Assembly: GCA_963668445.1 (NCBI GenBank)
Contig: OY764335.1
Span: 372,001-436,000, forward strand
Length of the DNA: 64,000 bases
From: Poriferisulfidus sp963668445
GTDB taxonomy: Bacteria; Pseudomonadota; Gammaproteobacteria; Poriferisulfidales; Poriferisulfidaceae
Reading direction: 5' to 3'
In this document: positions 36,450-45,510 of the stretch, one piece after another
How positions within the stretch are numbered: position 1 is the first letter of the stretch
Layout of the letters: each line of letters starts with the position of its first letter
Position numbers and translations under genes: made by a program
Notes under the pieces: model-generated
Databases searched by the model: none
What the model saw: the letters and a program-made list of their open reading frames with translations, nothing else
Told to the model about the DNA's origin: nothing

Positions 36450-37811
36450 ATGTGGGTCGTGCTGCTGACGGATTTCTTCCTGTTCCTGCTGCTGGCGGGC
36501 GTGGGGGCGTATGTGCTGCTGGTGTGGCGCTCGCCGCATTTGCGGCGCGCCTGGCGCACCGTCGTGGCCCGGCGCACGGGGGCCGTATCGGCCGTGGTGT
36601 TGGTGTCTTTCGTGGCGATTGCCGTGCTGGATTCGCTGCACTTCCACCCGCGTCTGGCGCATCCGACCGCGCAGGCGCAATATTCGAACGAGATCCTAAG
36701 CGCCTTCGATGTGCTGGTCGGGCCGTTGCGCACTCAGGCGGAGCGAACCTATTCGGCGCCTTTCGCGTACCGGGCGCACAGCAAAGAGGCACTGGAGACG
36801 CCCGGCGGAATGGTTCGCGACTACCCGCGCCTGCAGTACGGCGGAGCCCATCTGGAGAATCCGGCCCAGGAGCGCGGATGGGATATCGCTGTGCGCGTGG
36901 CGCAAGGGATCGGCCTAGGCGTGTTGGCGTGGGCCGTGCTATGGCTGGGCTTCCGTCTGATGCGCCGCCGGCGCGGCAGCGCTCCCGAAGAGCCGCCATT
37001 GCCATGGACGAGCATCGGGGTGACGGTTCTGGCGATTCTGGTTCTGATCGGCATCGTCACGCAATTGGCAGGCGCCTACCACGTCTTCGGCACCGACAAG
37101 GTGGGCGAAGACGTGTTCTACCAGACCTTGAAGAGCATTCGCACCGGCATTCTGATCGGCACCTTGACGACGCTGATCATGCTGCCTTTCGCGATGGCGC
37201 TGGGCATTATGGCCGGCTACTATCGCGGATGGGTCGACGATGTCATCCAGTACATCTATATCACGCTCAATTCGATCCCGGGCGTGTTGCTGATTGCGGC
37301 CGCCATCCTGTCGCTGCATGTCTATCTGAGCACGCATGCGGCGGAATATACAAGCCTCGCGGAACGTGCGGATCTGCGGCTTCTGTTCCTGTGCATGATC
37401 TTGGGCCTGACAAGCTGGACTGGGCTGTGCCGCCTGCTGCGCGGCGAGGCGCTGAAGCTGCGGGAGTGCGAGTACGTGCAGGCGGCGGTGGCGTTCGGCG
37501 TTTCCGGGCCGCGCATCCAATGGCGTCACATCCTGCCGAACGTCATGCACATCGTGCTGATTACGGTGACGCTGGACTTCAGCGGGCTGGTGCTGGCCGA
37601 AGCGGTGCTGTCCTACGTCGACATCGGCGTGGATCCGACCATGAACAGCTGGGGCAACATGATCAATAGTGCCCGGCTAGAGATGTCGCGCGAGCCGCCG
37701 GTGTGGTGGTCGCTGGTGGCCTCGTTCGTGTTCATGTTCGCGTTGGTGTTGTTCGCCAATATGCTGGCGGATGCCGTACGCGATGCCTTCGACCCTCGAG
37801 TCGGCCGATGA
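36450..37811 (+). CDS. ABC transporter permease, YejE/OppC-like, enlarged
   Basis: Second permease of the peptide importer. It has 453 residues, compared with 341 in E. coli YejE; the extra length is in the N-terminal half (about 50-190), with three hydrophobic segments and a periplasmic stretch. The core is typical OppC: GTDKVGEDVFYQTLKSIRTG, TLNSIPGVLLIAAAI, EAA loop RECEYVQAAVAFGVSGPRI, SYVDIGVDPTMNSWGNMI. The stop overlaps the ATPase start by four bases (ATGA). Confidence 0.92.
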   Translation: MWVVLLTDFFLFLLLAGVGAYVLLVWRSPHLRRAWRTVVARRTGAVSAVVLVSFVAIAVLDSLHFHPRLAHPTAQAQYSNEILSAFDVLVGPLRTQAERTYSAPFAYRAHSKEALETPGGMVRDYPRLQYGGAHLENPAQERGWDIAVRVAQGIGLGVLAWAVLWLGFRLMRRRRGSAPEEPPLPWTSIGVTVLAILVLIGIVTQLAGAYHVFGTDKVGEDVFYQTLKSIRTGILIGTLTTLIMLPFAMALGIMAGYYRGWVDDVIQYIYITLNSIPGVLLIAAAILSLHVYLSTHAAEYTSLAERADLRLLFLCMILGLTSWTGLCRLLRGEALKLRECEYVQAAVAFGVSGPRIQWRHILPNVMHIVLITVTLDFSGLVLAEAVLSYVDIGVDPTMNSWGNMINSARLEMSREPPVWWSLVASFVFMFALVLFANMLADAVRDAFDPRVGR

Positions 37812-39457
37812 CGACGCTGCTTGAAGTCAAAAATTTGCGAGTCGCGTTCGGCTCCGGGCCGGAGCGCGAGCTGGCAGTGGCGGATGTCAGCTTCGCCATT
37901 CCGAATCGGGAGACGTTTGCGCTTCTGGGCGAGTCCGGCAGCGGCAAATCGGTGACGGCACTGAGCGTGATGCGCCTGCTGCCGGAAGCGGCACACATCG
38001 AGGCCGGGCATGTGCGGCTGCGCGGGCAGGATCTACTGGATCTTCCGGAAGCGCAAATGCGCACGGTGCGCGGCACGTCCATCGGCATGATCTTCCAGGA
38101 GCCGATGACTTCGCTCAACCCGGTCATGACGGTGGGCCAGCAGATCGGCGAGTCGCTGCGGCGGCAGGGCCTGCCGAAATCGGAAGCTCGGGCGCGTGCG
38201 CGTGAATTGCTGGATGCCGTGCGCGTGCCGGATGCCCAGCGAAGGCTGAACGAATACCCGCACCATTTGTCCGGCGGCATGCAGCAGCGGGTGATGATCG
38301 CGGCGGCGCTGGCCGGCGAGCCGGATCTGCTGATTGCGGACGAACCGACGACGGCGCTGGACGTGACGATTCAGGCGCAAGTGCTCGAACTGCTGCGCGA
38401 ACTGCAGCGCGAACTGGGCATGGCGATGCTGTTCATCACGCATGATCTGGCCGTCGCACGGCAAATGGCGGATGCCGTGGCCATCATGCAGCATGGGAGG
38501 ATCGTCGAGGCAGGTCCGGCCGAGGAATTCTTTTCGAAGCCGAACCATGAATACAGTCGCAACCTGTTCGCCGCCTTGCCCGATATTTCCAAGCGCGGAC
38601 AGCGGCTGCATGGCATCGAAGCGCGCGAAACGCCATTGGAGGAGAATCGGTCGCCTGCGCATTCCGAGGCGCCGGTGCTGCTGGAAGTCGAGGATCTGCG
38701 CGTGCATTTCCCGATTCGGCGCGGCGTCTTTCGGCGCGTGGTCGGGCATGTGCCGGCCGTCGACGGCCTGACGTTCGCGTTGCGGGAAGGCGAAACGTTT
38801 GCATTAGTCGGGGAATCGGGGTGCGGCAAGACGACGACGGGGAAGAGCCTGATTCGCCTGCTGCCGGCCACGCAGGGCCGCATCCGCTACCGCGGCAAGG
38901 ATTTGGCGCATTGCTCCGCGCATGAAATGTCGGCCTTGCGCGCCGAGATGCAGATCATCTTCCAAGATCCGTTCGCGTCGCTCAATCCTCGCATGATGGT
39001 GGGCGACATCATCGCCGAGGGCATGCAGCAACTCAATGTGCTGGAGGATGCGGCGCGGCGGCAGGCGCGGGTGCTGGAGCTGCTGGAGCAGGTCGGCCTG
39101 AAGCCGGCGCATCGGAGCCGCTATCCGCATGAGTTTTCGGGCGGCCAGCGCCAGCGCATCGCGATCGCCCGGGCTCTGGCGGTGGATCCGAAGCTGATCG
39201 TGTGCGACGAGCCGACCAGCGCGCTGGATGTCACGATTCAGGCGCAGATCCTGAATCTGCTGCGGGAGATTCAGGAGCAGCATGGATTGACGTATCTATT
39301 CATCACGCACAACATCGCGGTGGTGTCATGGATGGCGCATCGCATGGCCGTCATGCGCCATGGCCGCATCGTGGAGCAAGGCGAAGCGACCGAGGTGTTG
39401 CGCAACGCGCGGCATGAATACACTCACGAGTTGCTGGCGGCGGCGCCTCGCCTGTAG
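37808..39457 (+). CDS. Fused dipeptide/oligopeptide ABC transporter ATPase, YejF-like
   Basis: Two ABC domains in one 549-residue chain supply energy to the importer. Domain 1 (1-270) has Walker A GESGSGKS, signature LSGGMQQR and Walker B LLIADEPTTALD. Domain 2 (about 285-549) has GESGCGKT, FSGGQRQR and LIVCDEPTSALD. An oligopeptide-type C-terminal tail follows each domain. The gene closes the four-gene operon, each gene overlapping or nearly touching the next. A small GAGGCT-TTG-AGCCTC hairpin lies 22 bp behind the stop, without a T run. Confidence 0.95.
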   Translation: MTTLLEVKNLRVAFGSGPERELAVADVSFAIPNRETFALLGESGSGKSVTALSVMRLLPEAAHIEAGHVRLRGQDLLDLPEAQMRTVRGTSIGMIFQEPMTSLNPVMTVGQQIGESLRRQGLPKSEARARARELLDAVRVPDAQRRLNEYPHHLSGGMQQRVMIAAALAGEPDLLIADEPTTALDVTIQAQVLELLRELQRELGMAMLFITHDLAVARQMADAVAIMQHGRIVEAGPAEEFFSKPNHEYSRNLFAALPDISKRGQRLHGIEARETPLEENRSPAHSEAPVLLEVEDLRVHFPIRRGVFRRVVGHVPAVDGLTFALREGETFALVGESGCGKTTTGKSLIRLLPATQGRIRYRGKDLAHCSAHEMSALRAEMQIIFQDPFASLNPRMMVGDIIAEGMQQLNVLEDAARRQARVLELLEQVGLKPAHRSRYPHEFSGGQRQRIAIARALAVDPKLIVCDEPTSALDVTIQAQILNLLREIQEQHGLTYLFITHNIAVVSWMAHRMAVMRHGRIVEQGEATEVLRNARHEYTHELLAAAPRL

Positions 39458-39610
39458 CCGTTCGTGCCGAGCGGCGTTGAGGCTTTGAGCCTCTCCTGCT
39501 GTGAGCCGCTGGAGGTGGTGGATTCGCTGGCACCATGCGCCAAGGCGGCATAGGCGGAGCCATGCTGCGGATATGGAGATGTGGCCCGTTTTTCGTCGAG
39601 CGCGCCAAGA

Positions 39611-40924
39611 CTAGTAGCCGCAGTAGGTTGCTGTGAATTTGCTGCAGGAATAATCCTCATACGTATTGGAAGTAAGGTCTTCTATGAGAATCTGATTAGC
39701 ATGGTCATGCGACATGTCCGCTTTGTATGTATCCAGAAGTCGCTCCAAACGGCAAAGCCGGCACTGCAGGCTCTTGTGTCCGGATTCACCATACGCGAAA
39801 TACATATCCCAGCTGTTGTTTCCTTTCTTATATTCTAGGCGGAAACGTCTTTCCGGGTCTAGCACGGTTGAGACGCTGCTCTTCTGTCCGATTGTCTCCC
39901 AAATCGGGGTTCCACCCGACACTCCAATTTTCGTTTGATTCTCTACGGACACAAGGGTAGGAGTTACACTCGGATACCGTGCAGTTTGCGCCCCTATCGT
40001 TGCTTCAGTGGATTCGGACTTCGCTTCCATATAGCCGCTCATTATTTTAGCACTAGCATGGGTCCAGTTATTCTTGTCGTTAATCGTCCCAATTTGCATT
40101 CCCCCGTCCAGCATGGCGAGCACCTCGCCCCCTTTTTCGCTTTGGGTGGTGAGGGGAGTCCCCGGCTCGTCCTCACGTCCGATTCCGCTATCCAGAATTT
40201 CCCGACTCATCCAGCGGATGCCTTGCATATCTCCATCGTCAAATGTTATGCTCGTACTGGATGGTACTGTCGTGATGTTGCCCGATGAGACCCCGACGAA
40301 TTGGCTGCCGGTAGTTATAGGCGAGTTTTCTTTGAACAATCGCGCCTCGATGTTGTAAATGGTGTATGCTTGCGGTGTGCCTGCATTGTTCGTGCCTGTG
40401 CTTTCGATGCGCCCGTATGGGATTCTGGCGACGATGGAGTCGACAATGCGCCGTTCCTCTGCAATGATGAACTTGATGACGAGATCGTCGGCTTTGGTGG
40501 GGTCGTCAGTCAGTTTGGCGATAGCGGTCGTGCCGTCACGGTCCCAGCCTCGAAATTCGTAGTCCCATTGAGCGCAGGCGTTGGTCGGCTCGCATCTTTC
40601 CCGATACCGCGTCGTCCGAGGGTGGTAAAGATATAAGTCAGTCTCCAATTGGTCCATGTCAATTAGGGTCGTGCTGGAATCATATGGCCACTGCCATCCG
40701 CTCGCAACCGTCGAGTGGTCCACAGACCAGGCCCATGTAGCTTCCATGATATCTAAAACGTCTTGCACGACCATGTCCGCCCGGTGCTCGCCGCTTTGCA
40801 GCCTGTGCTGGGTGCTGGATAGGTTGGCGGTAAACAAGATAATAATGCCGACCACGCCAACGACGAAGCCCATCTCCAGCAGCGTGAAGCCCCGACGGCC
40901 CATGGGATTCTCTCGCCTGTCCAT
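39611..40924 (-). CDS. Very large prepilin-like protein, tandem set, third in order
   Basis: A 437-residue protein. The 12-residue leader (MDRRENPMGRRG) precedes FTLLEMGFVVGVVGIIILFT, a class III prepilin site with Glu at +5. The rest is a large extracytoplasmic domain, unusually long for a pilin: ADDLVIKFIIAEERRIVDSI and VARIPYGRI match the next two genes, and near the end CRLCRLERLLDTYK matches their C-terminal Cys element. The gene is visibly richer in A and T than housekeeping neighbours. Proposed role: pilus-tip adhesin or minor pilin. No known family recognised. An alternative ATG is at 40903. Confidence 0.82.
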   Translation of the reverse strand: MDRRENPMGRRGFTLLEMGFVVGVVGIIILFTANLSSTQHRLQSGEHRADMVVQDVLDIMEATWAWSVDHSTVASGWQWPYDSSTTLIDMDQLETDLYLYHPRTTRYRERCEPTNACAQWDYEFRGWDRDGTTAIAKLTDDPTKADDLVIKFIIAEERRIVDSIVARIPYGRIESTGTNNAGTPQAYTIYNIEARLFKENSPITTGSQFVGVSSGNITTVPSSTSITFDDGDMQGIRWMSREILDSGIGREDEPGTPLTTQSEKGGEVLAMLDGGMQIGTINDKNNWTHASAKIMSGYMEAKSESTEATIGAQTARYPSVTPTLVSVENQTKIGVSGGTPIWETIGQKSSVSTVLDPERRFRLEYKKGNNSWDMYFAYGESGHKSLQCRLCRLERLLDTYKADMSHDHANQILIEDLTSNTYEDYSCSKFTATYCGY

Positions 40925-40972
40925 GATCGGATCAATCCGCCATCGTCCGAAGTATCAAGCCGGAATGCATCG

Positions 40973-42262
40973 TCACGGGCATGTCGTCGGGTAAGAACGA
41001 CAGGCCGCATCTTCAAGTCCGCTCAGATTATACGGGGGCGTGTCGGAAAGATTGAATGTGGCGCTGCTGAGGGAGTTATGCAATTGTCTTTCGATTTCGC
41101 ATAATTGAGTATGGATGCCTCGGTGGCAATCGTAGGCATTGCTATCGCCGGAATCGGCATCTTCGTCCGCCAAGTACAAGTCGAAAACGGCCTCGTCGGC
41201 GCTCTTCTTGTAGAAGTACTTCAGCGTCCATGCCATGTCATTAACCTTGGTGCCGGCTTTCTTGACTTCCATGGATGCGGAAGGCGTATAGGTCACCGTC
41301 GTGGGATTGATGCGCTCTCCGTCATACTCTATTGGCGTCCAGATGCCATCATAGTTCGTGCTGCTGTCCCGGTCGCGTATCTTCCATCGCGGAATGGCCT
41401 TGTTGAATGTGCCGATCGTGTCGTAGATCTTTTCGAGCTCGAAGTAGGCCTGGTCGGAACTGCTGCTGCTTGCCCCGACACCGGCATCGACATCCATTTG
41501 GGCATTCATTTTGATGCGTGTCTTGCCAGAGGCGGAATCGTCAGAAGTCGCTAACGACAGCCGCCTCAGTTCTATGTCTTTGGATACGACTGACCGATCC
41601 TCGCCGGTACGGCGGACATAGTTCAGACTGGATCGAGAAGCGACTCCGCCGATTAGGCGCGTTTTGATGGTAAATTGATCCAGCCTATTCCACGGTACCG
41701 ATATACCCCCGTGCGGAATTCTGGAAGCGATACTGTCCGCAAATTGCCTATCGCCTTTGACGCAGAACAGTATCTCCAGATCGGTGGCCTCGTTGACGAA
41801 TTTGGTTTCGACTTGAGATTTCCGCCCATAGCCTCTGCCAACGTATTCTCCATCGTTTAGTGGAATGAACCGTCCAGCTGCTGGGCTGTAATATCTGCCG
41901 CATTGGCCCGAAACGGGCGTCGTTGGCAGCGCGGTTAAATATCTGGCGCCTGACGGCCCCAATGCATCCAAGTCTATTATGCCCCCTATTCCCGGCCAAA
42001 ATCCGTTGTGGCGACTGGCCCATAACCGAGCGGCATGGATGACGCTCCATACGTCTTGGACGATCTCATCGGCGACCTGCGCATCGTTCGGTCGTATGTG
42101 GGTGGCAAAGTGATTCGCCATCAGCAAAATCAGCATGCCCATGACGGCAATGACAAAACCCATTTCCAGCAAGGTATAGCCTTGGCGTTTCGTGCCGGTT
42201 GTCGTGCTGGCCATGGCCGCGCGCTGCGCGCGGCGACGGATGCCAAATGGGCGGGCATTCAT
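40973..42262 (-). CDS. Very large prepilin-like protein, tandem set, second in order
   Basis: A 429-residue protein. A basic 28-residue leader (or 12 if the ATG at 42214 is used) precedes YTLLEMGFVIAVMGMLILLM with Glu at +5. The outer domain contains ATDLEILFCVKGDRQFADSI and ASRIPHGGI, aligned with the other two tandem proteins, a Ser-rich stretch (GASSSSSDQAYFELEKIY), and IHTQLCEIERQLHNS and AACRSYPTTCP at the end. It lies 3 bp after the first gene and 48 bp before the third, so the three form an operon. No assembly genes are adjacent. Confidence 0.82.
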   Translation of the reverse strand: MNARPFGIRRRAQRAAMASTTTGTKRQGYTLLEMGFVIAVMGMLILLMANHFATHIRPNDAQVADEIVQDVWSVIHAARLWASRHNGFWPGIGGIIDLDALGPSGARYLTALPTTPVSGQCGRYYSPAAGRFIPLNDGEYVGRGYGRKSQVETKFVNEATDLEILFCVKGDRQFADSIASRIPHGGISVPWNRLDQFTIKTRLIGGVASRSSLNYVRRTGEDRSVVSKDIELRRLSLATSDDSASGKTRIKMNAQMDVDAGVGASSSSSDQAYFELEKIYDTIGTFNKAIPRWKIRDRDSSTNYDGIWTPIEYDGERINPTTVTYTPSASMEVKKAGTKVNDMAWTLKYFYKKSADEAVFDLYLADEDADSGDSNAYDCHRGIHTQLCEIERQLHNSLSSATFNLSDTPPYNLSGLEDAACRSYPTTCP

Positions 42263-42265
42263 TTC

Positions 42266-43591
42266 CTAGCAACCCGATGGTATGAGTGCTGCCGGCGTGT
42301 CGCCGTCCTCGGAGCAAAGAGCATCGTATTTGACGAGAGCAGCAGTGCCATACTGGGCTTTCCCCTGTAAAATAGGTTGGCGGAAGCGGCACAGGCGCTG
42401 CTGCACAGGGCGATGGCAGTTGGACGAGCCTGCATCCATCAGGTGGATATCCCAGCCAGCCGGATACGTCCAAGAACTGGTCGTCCCCGAGAAGGAGTTG
42501 CGGGCTTGCAGTTTGAACAAAGCCTCAATGGCGGGTGACGCGCCTACCCCTTGATAAGCCGCAAACTCGATGTAGGGGACGCGTGCGACATTCGAAACCC
42601 CGGTGCCTCCGGTTGGGTCTTCCATGCCATAGGTGAGCACGTGCATATTGCCGCTGCCGTCGCGGAACGTGCCCTCCATGCTCGGTTCGGTGCCGTCGGT
42701 CTCCATGCGCAGAACCGCGCTTGGACTTGTCGGGGAGTCTCCGCACGCGGCAATGCTTAATTCATCGGTGTCCATGGCAACGCCCGCGCCTTTGAGCCTG
42801 AAGTTCGCTTCGCATGTCGCACTCAGGCCTGAGGCGAGCTCTTGAGATCTTCTCGTAATCCGCCTGATTTTGTACATCTGGCCGACGCCAGAGTTGAACT
42901 CAACGTCTCTATCCTCTCCGCACAGCCGCATAAAGCTTCCGGATGGAGGGGGAGAGCATACCCCCGGGGAGAACGAATATTTTTCGTGGTCAATGCGCGC
43001 TGTAACCGTATGAGGATCCGTATCCGCGCATGTTGCGCCGGTCGAGCATTCATAAATGCCTGAGGGCAGCTGCGCCGCGACCGCTTTGGCCCTGCGCTCG
43101 TCCGGGACTTGGAAGGAGAGCTGGAGTTCGTCATCCACGGTGCCGGCGCTGGTGGTGCTGATGCTGGTGTCCCAGCCGATCAATGCGTATCCGGTGCAGG
43201 CGGCTCCGCTGCATTCGACCGGAAAGCGTGTGGGCGGTTCCTCAGCTAGAAATTGATTGTTTGTATCCCACAATTGGCCGATGGCGACGGTGTAGGTGGT
43301 GGTGCCGCCGGTCGTCGTCGATGTATGGGGCCATTTCGCGATGGCGGTCGTGCCCGAATACCAGTACACACGGGACGCTTCAAGAATGCCCAGTGCATCG
43401 TTGATGGCGCCGACGACCTGCGAGTCTTGGCGCTGCAACTTCAGGTCGGAGATGTAATGCTCCGTCGCGTAGATGGCCGACAGCCCCAGCATGCCGACGA
43501 TAAGGCTGATTTCGATGAGCGTCAGGCCGGAAACGCGGCTGTCGCGCACGGCGCGGCGCTGTCGATGCTGCAACGGCCTGCTTTCAGTCAT
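42266..43591 (-). CDS. Very large prepilin-like protein, tandem set, first in order
   Basis: A 441-residue protein. A basic 22-residue leader ending RVSG precedes LTLIEISLIVGMLGLSAIY with Glu at +5. The outer domain is Thr/Ser-rich and Cys-rich (about twelve Cys, including ECSGAACTGY, ECSTGATCADTD, VCSPPPSGS and LMDAGSSNC). DELQLSFQVPDERRAKAV and VQQRLCRFRQPILQ correspond to elements in the following two genes. It is first in the minus-strand operon. No known family recognised; a disulfide-bonded tip adhesin is plausible but unproven. Confidence 0.82.
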   Translation of the reverse strand: MTESRPLQHRQRRAVRDSRVSGLTLIEISLIVGMLGLSAIYATEHYISDLKLQRQDSQVVGAINDALGILEASRVYWYSGTTAIAKWPHTSTTTGGTTTYTVAIGQLWDTNNQFLAEEPPTRFPVECSGAACTGYALIGWDTSISTTSAGTVDDELQLSFQVPDERRAKAVAAQLPSGIYECSTGATCADTDPHTVTARIDHEKYSFSPGVCSPPPSGSFMRLCGEDRDVEFNSGVGQMYKIRRITRRSQELASGLSATCEANFRLKGAGVAMDTDELSIAACGDSPTSPSAVLRMETDGTEPSMEGTFRDGSGNMHVLTYGMEDPTGGTGVSNVARVPYIEFAAYQGVGASPAIEALFKLQARNSFSGTTSSWTYPAGWDIHLMDAGSSNCHRPVQQRLCRFRQPILQGKAQYGTAALVKYDALCSEDGDTPAALIPSGC

Positions 43592-43829
43592 GCGCCTGCG
43601 TTTGGCGCCGGATGCCCGGGCATCAGTTTCGGCGCCGCAGGGCGCAACACGGTGCGAGCGTTTTGCGAAGCGCAATTTCGGGCAATGCAGAGTTGGGCAA
43701 TTTCCATTGCTGATACGGCATCTCCATCATCGCATGGCAATCATTCTAGCATATGCTTCGATCGGCGACTGTGTCCGGGCATTGTGCAGCATAGGCGGCG
43801 CGTACGCGCCGCGGCCAAGCATGGTACGG

Positions 43830-44168
43830 CTACCGGGCAGGGGTGAGCACCGCCACGAAATAAGGCGTCCAGGCAAGCAGCAGCAGCGCCGCCCCGACGA
43901 TCTCCGCCGCCAGTACGCGCCGCCATTGTGGACGGGTTTGCGCCTCGGCGTCGGCCAGCCGCACCGAAGTCATCAGGGTGTCGAACAGCAGCACGAACAG
44001 GACCAGCGGCGCGGCGGCCGGCAGCACCAGCGACGGCAGCGCCGCCCAGCCGCGCAGGTCCAGCGGCGTGTCCGGCGCGGTCGCGAACAGGCTGAGGGCG
44101 AGGGCCAGCGCGAGCAGCGCCAGCCGCAAGGGGCCGAGTTCCGCCAGACGCTCCCGGAGCCGAATCAT
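43830..44168 (-). CDS. Small membrane protein coupled to sat
   Basis: A 112-residue protein with three predicted membrane helices (LRLALLALALALSLFA, LVLPAAAPLVLFVLLFDTL and LAAEIVGAALLLLAWTPYFV) and basic cytosolic ends. Its ATG overlaps the sat stop by four bases (ATGA), so translation is coupled to sulfate adenylyltransferase. I do not recognise the family. It may help organise sulfur-oxidation enzymes at the membrane, but there is no apr gene here to support that. About 240 bp without features separate it from the large prepilin gene. Confidence 0.7.
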   Translation of the reverse strand: MIRLRERLAELGPLRLALLALALALSLFATAPDTPLDLRGWAALPSLVLPAAAPLVLFVLLFDTLMTSVRLADAEAQTRPQWRRVLAAEIVGAALLLLAWTPYFVAVLTPAR

Positions 44169-45349
44169 GCGTTGCGGTAATGGTCCATTAGGATCTGGGC
44201 GATCTCGGGCCGGGCGAACTCGGGCGGAAGATTCTCGCCGTTGGAAAGCATCTCGCGCACCCGCGTGCCGGACAGCAGGATGAAGTCCTCCTTGCTGTGG
44301 TCGGGCGCGTCGCGCATCATCACGACCTTGCGGAGCTTCTTCGAATAGGCCGTGTGGTCGGCGCAGAAGATTTCGATGTCCAGCGCGTCCGCCGGCATCT
44401 CGTCGGTGAAGATGGCCTGGGCGTCGAAAGCGCCGTAGTAGTCGCCGACGCCGGCATGGTCGCGGCCGACGATGAGATGCGTGCAGCCGGCGTTCTGGCG
44501 GAAGATGGCGTGCAGGACGGCTTCGCGCGGTCCGGCGTAGAGCATGTCGAAGCCGTAGCCGGTGATCATCACCGTGTTGGCCGGAAAATACAGCTCCACC
44601 ATCTTGCGGATGGCCGCATCCCGCACATGCGCCGGAATGTCGCCTGGCTTGAGCCGTCCAAGCAGCATGTGGACGAGCACGCCGTCGGCGCCGACGCGCT
44701 CTTGGGCAAGCTTGCACAGCTCCTCATGGGCGCGATGCATGGGGTTGCGGGTCTGGAACGCCACTACGGTGCTCCAGCCGCGCCGGCCGATCTCGTCGCG
44801 GATCTGCGCCGCCGTGCGGAAGGTGTCGGCGAACTCGTCCGGGAAGTAGCTGTAATCCAGCACTTCAATGGGGCCGGAGACGAGCGTGCGGCCGTTCTCG
44901 AGGAAGGTCTTGACACCGGGATGCTCCGGGCTGGCGGTGCGGTACACCTGTTCGGCCAACTGCGTGAAATCGGCCTCCGACAAGGTCTCGACGGCTTCCA
45001 CTTGCTGGACGGCCAGCACCGGATGCCCGTTCCGGTTCGAATCGCGCAGCGCAATGCGCGTGGCGCCTGCAATGCCGCTGGCGTCGTGTGTCTGGTTGAG
45101 GACCGGCGCAGGCCAGAACAGGCCTGATTCGGTGCGCATCTCGCGACCGATGCGCAAGGCGTCTGCCACGCCCATGTAGCCGGTCAGCGGTGTGAAATAG
45201 CCGCCCGCCAGCATGACGGCATTGGAGACGGCGGCGGAATTGAGCAACAGGCTGGGCAGGGCGTTCGCTTCGTCCCGCAGGGCCGCCCGGCGTGCGTCGT
45301 CCGCAACGATGAGCGGGACCAGATGCTCCGAGGCATAGGGTCGGATCAT
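44165..45349 (-). CDS. sat: Sulfate adenylyltransferase (homo-oligomeric, dissimilatory type)
   Basis: Interconverts sulfate and ATP with adenosine 5'-phosphosulfate; in sulfur oxidisers it runs towards ATP, conserving energy from APS. The 394 residues resemble the enzyme of purple sulfur bacteria: LLLNSAAVSNAVMLAGGYF, QTRNPMHRAHEELC (QxRNP and HxxH ATP site), MLLGRLKPGDIPA, GRDHAGVGDYYGAFDAQ and FILLSGTRVREML. It is not the assimilatory CysDN type. It is divergent from the prepilin at 45511. No APS reductase genes are in the window. Confidence 0.94.
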   Translation of the reverse strand: MIRPYASEHLVPLIVADDARRAALRDEANALPSLLLNSAAVSNAVMLAGGYFTPLTGYMGVADALRIGREMRTESGLFWPAPVLNQTHDASGIAGATRIALRDSNRNGHPVLAVQQVEAVETLSEADFTQLAEQVYRTASPEHPGVKTFLENGRTLVSGPIEVLDYSYFPDEFADTFRTAAQIRDEIGRRGWSTVVAFQTRNPMHRAHEELCKLAQERVGADGVLVHMLLGRLKPGDIPAHVRDAAIRKMVELYFPANTVMITGYGFDMLYAGPREAVLHAIFRQNAGCTHLIVGRDHAGVGDYYGAFDAQAIFTDEMPADALDIEIFCADHTAYSKKLRKVVMMRDAPDHSKEDFILLSGTRVREMLSNGENLPPEFARPEIAQILMDHYRNA

Positions 45350-45510
45350 GGTGTTTTCCGGATGGTGAAAATCCTATTGTACGAAATCCCGAAGGCGGCC
45401 TGCGGCCTTCTGGCCCCGCGAACGCCCCGGTGCCCGGAATATAGTATTATGGCAACCGTAGCGAGCCGCCGAGGCTGCGGCCGGCGGCGTTGCATCGGTA
45501 ATCGCGCGCA

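Noticed and set aside
39479..39493. GAGGCT-TTG-AGCCTC hairpin as terminator of the peptide transporter operon
   Set aside because: The stem is only six pairs and no T run follows, so an intrinsic terminator is not supported.
43592..43829. Possible small genes between the first giant prepilin and the sat-linked membrane protein
   Set aside because: The frames are short, lack ribosome sites and show no motif; the stretch is taken as promoter region of the prepilin operon.
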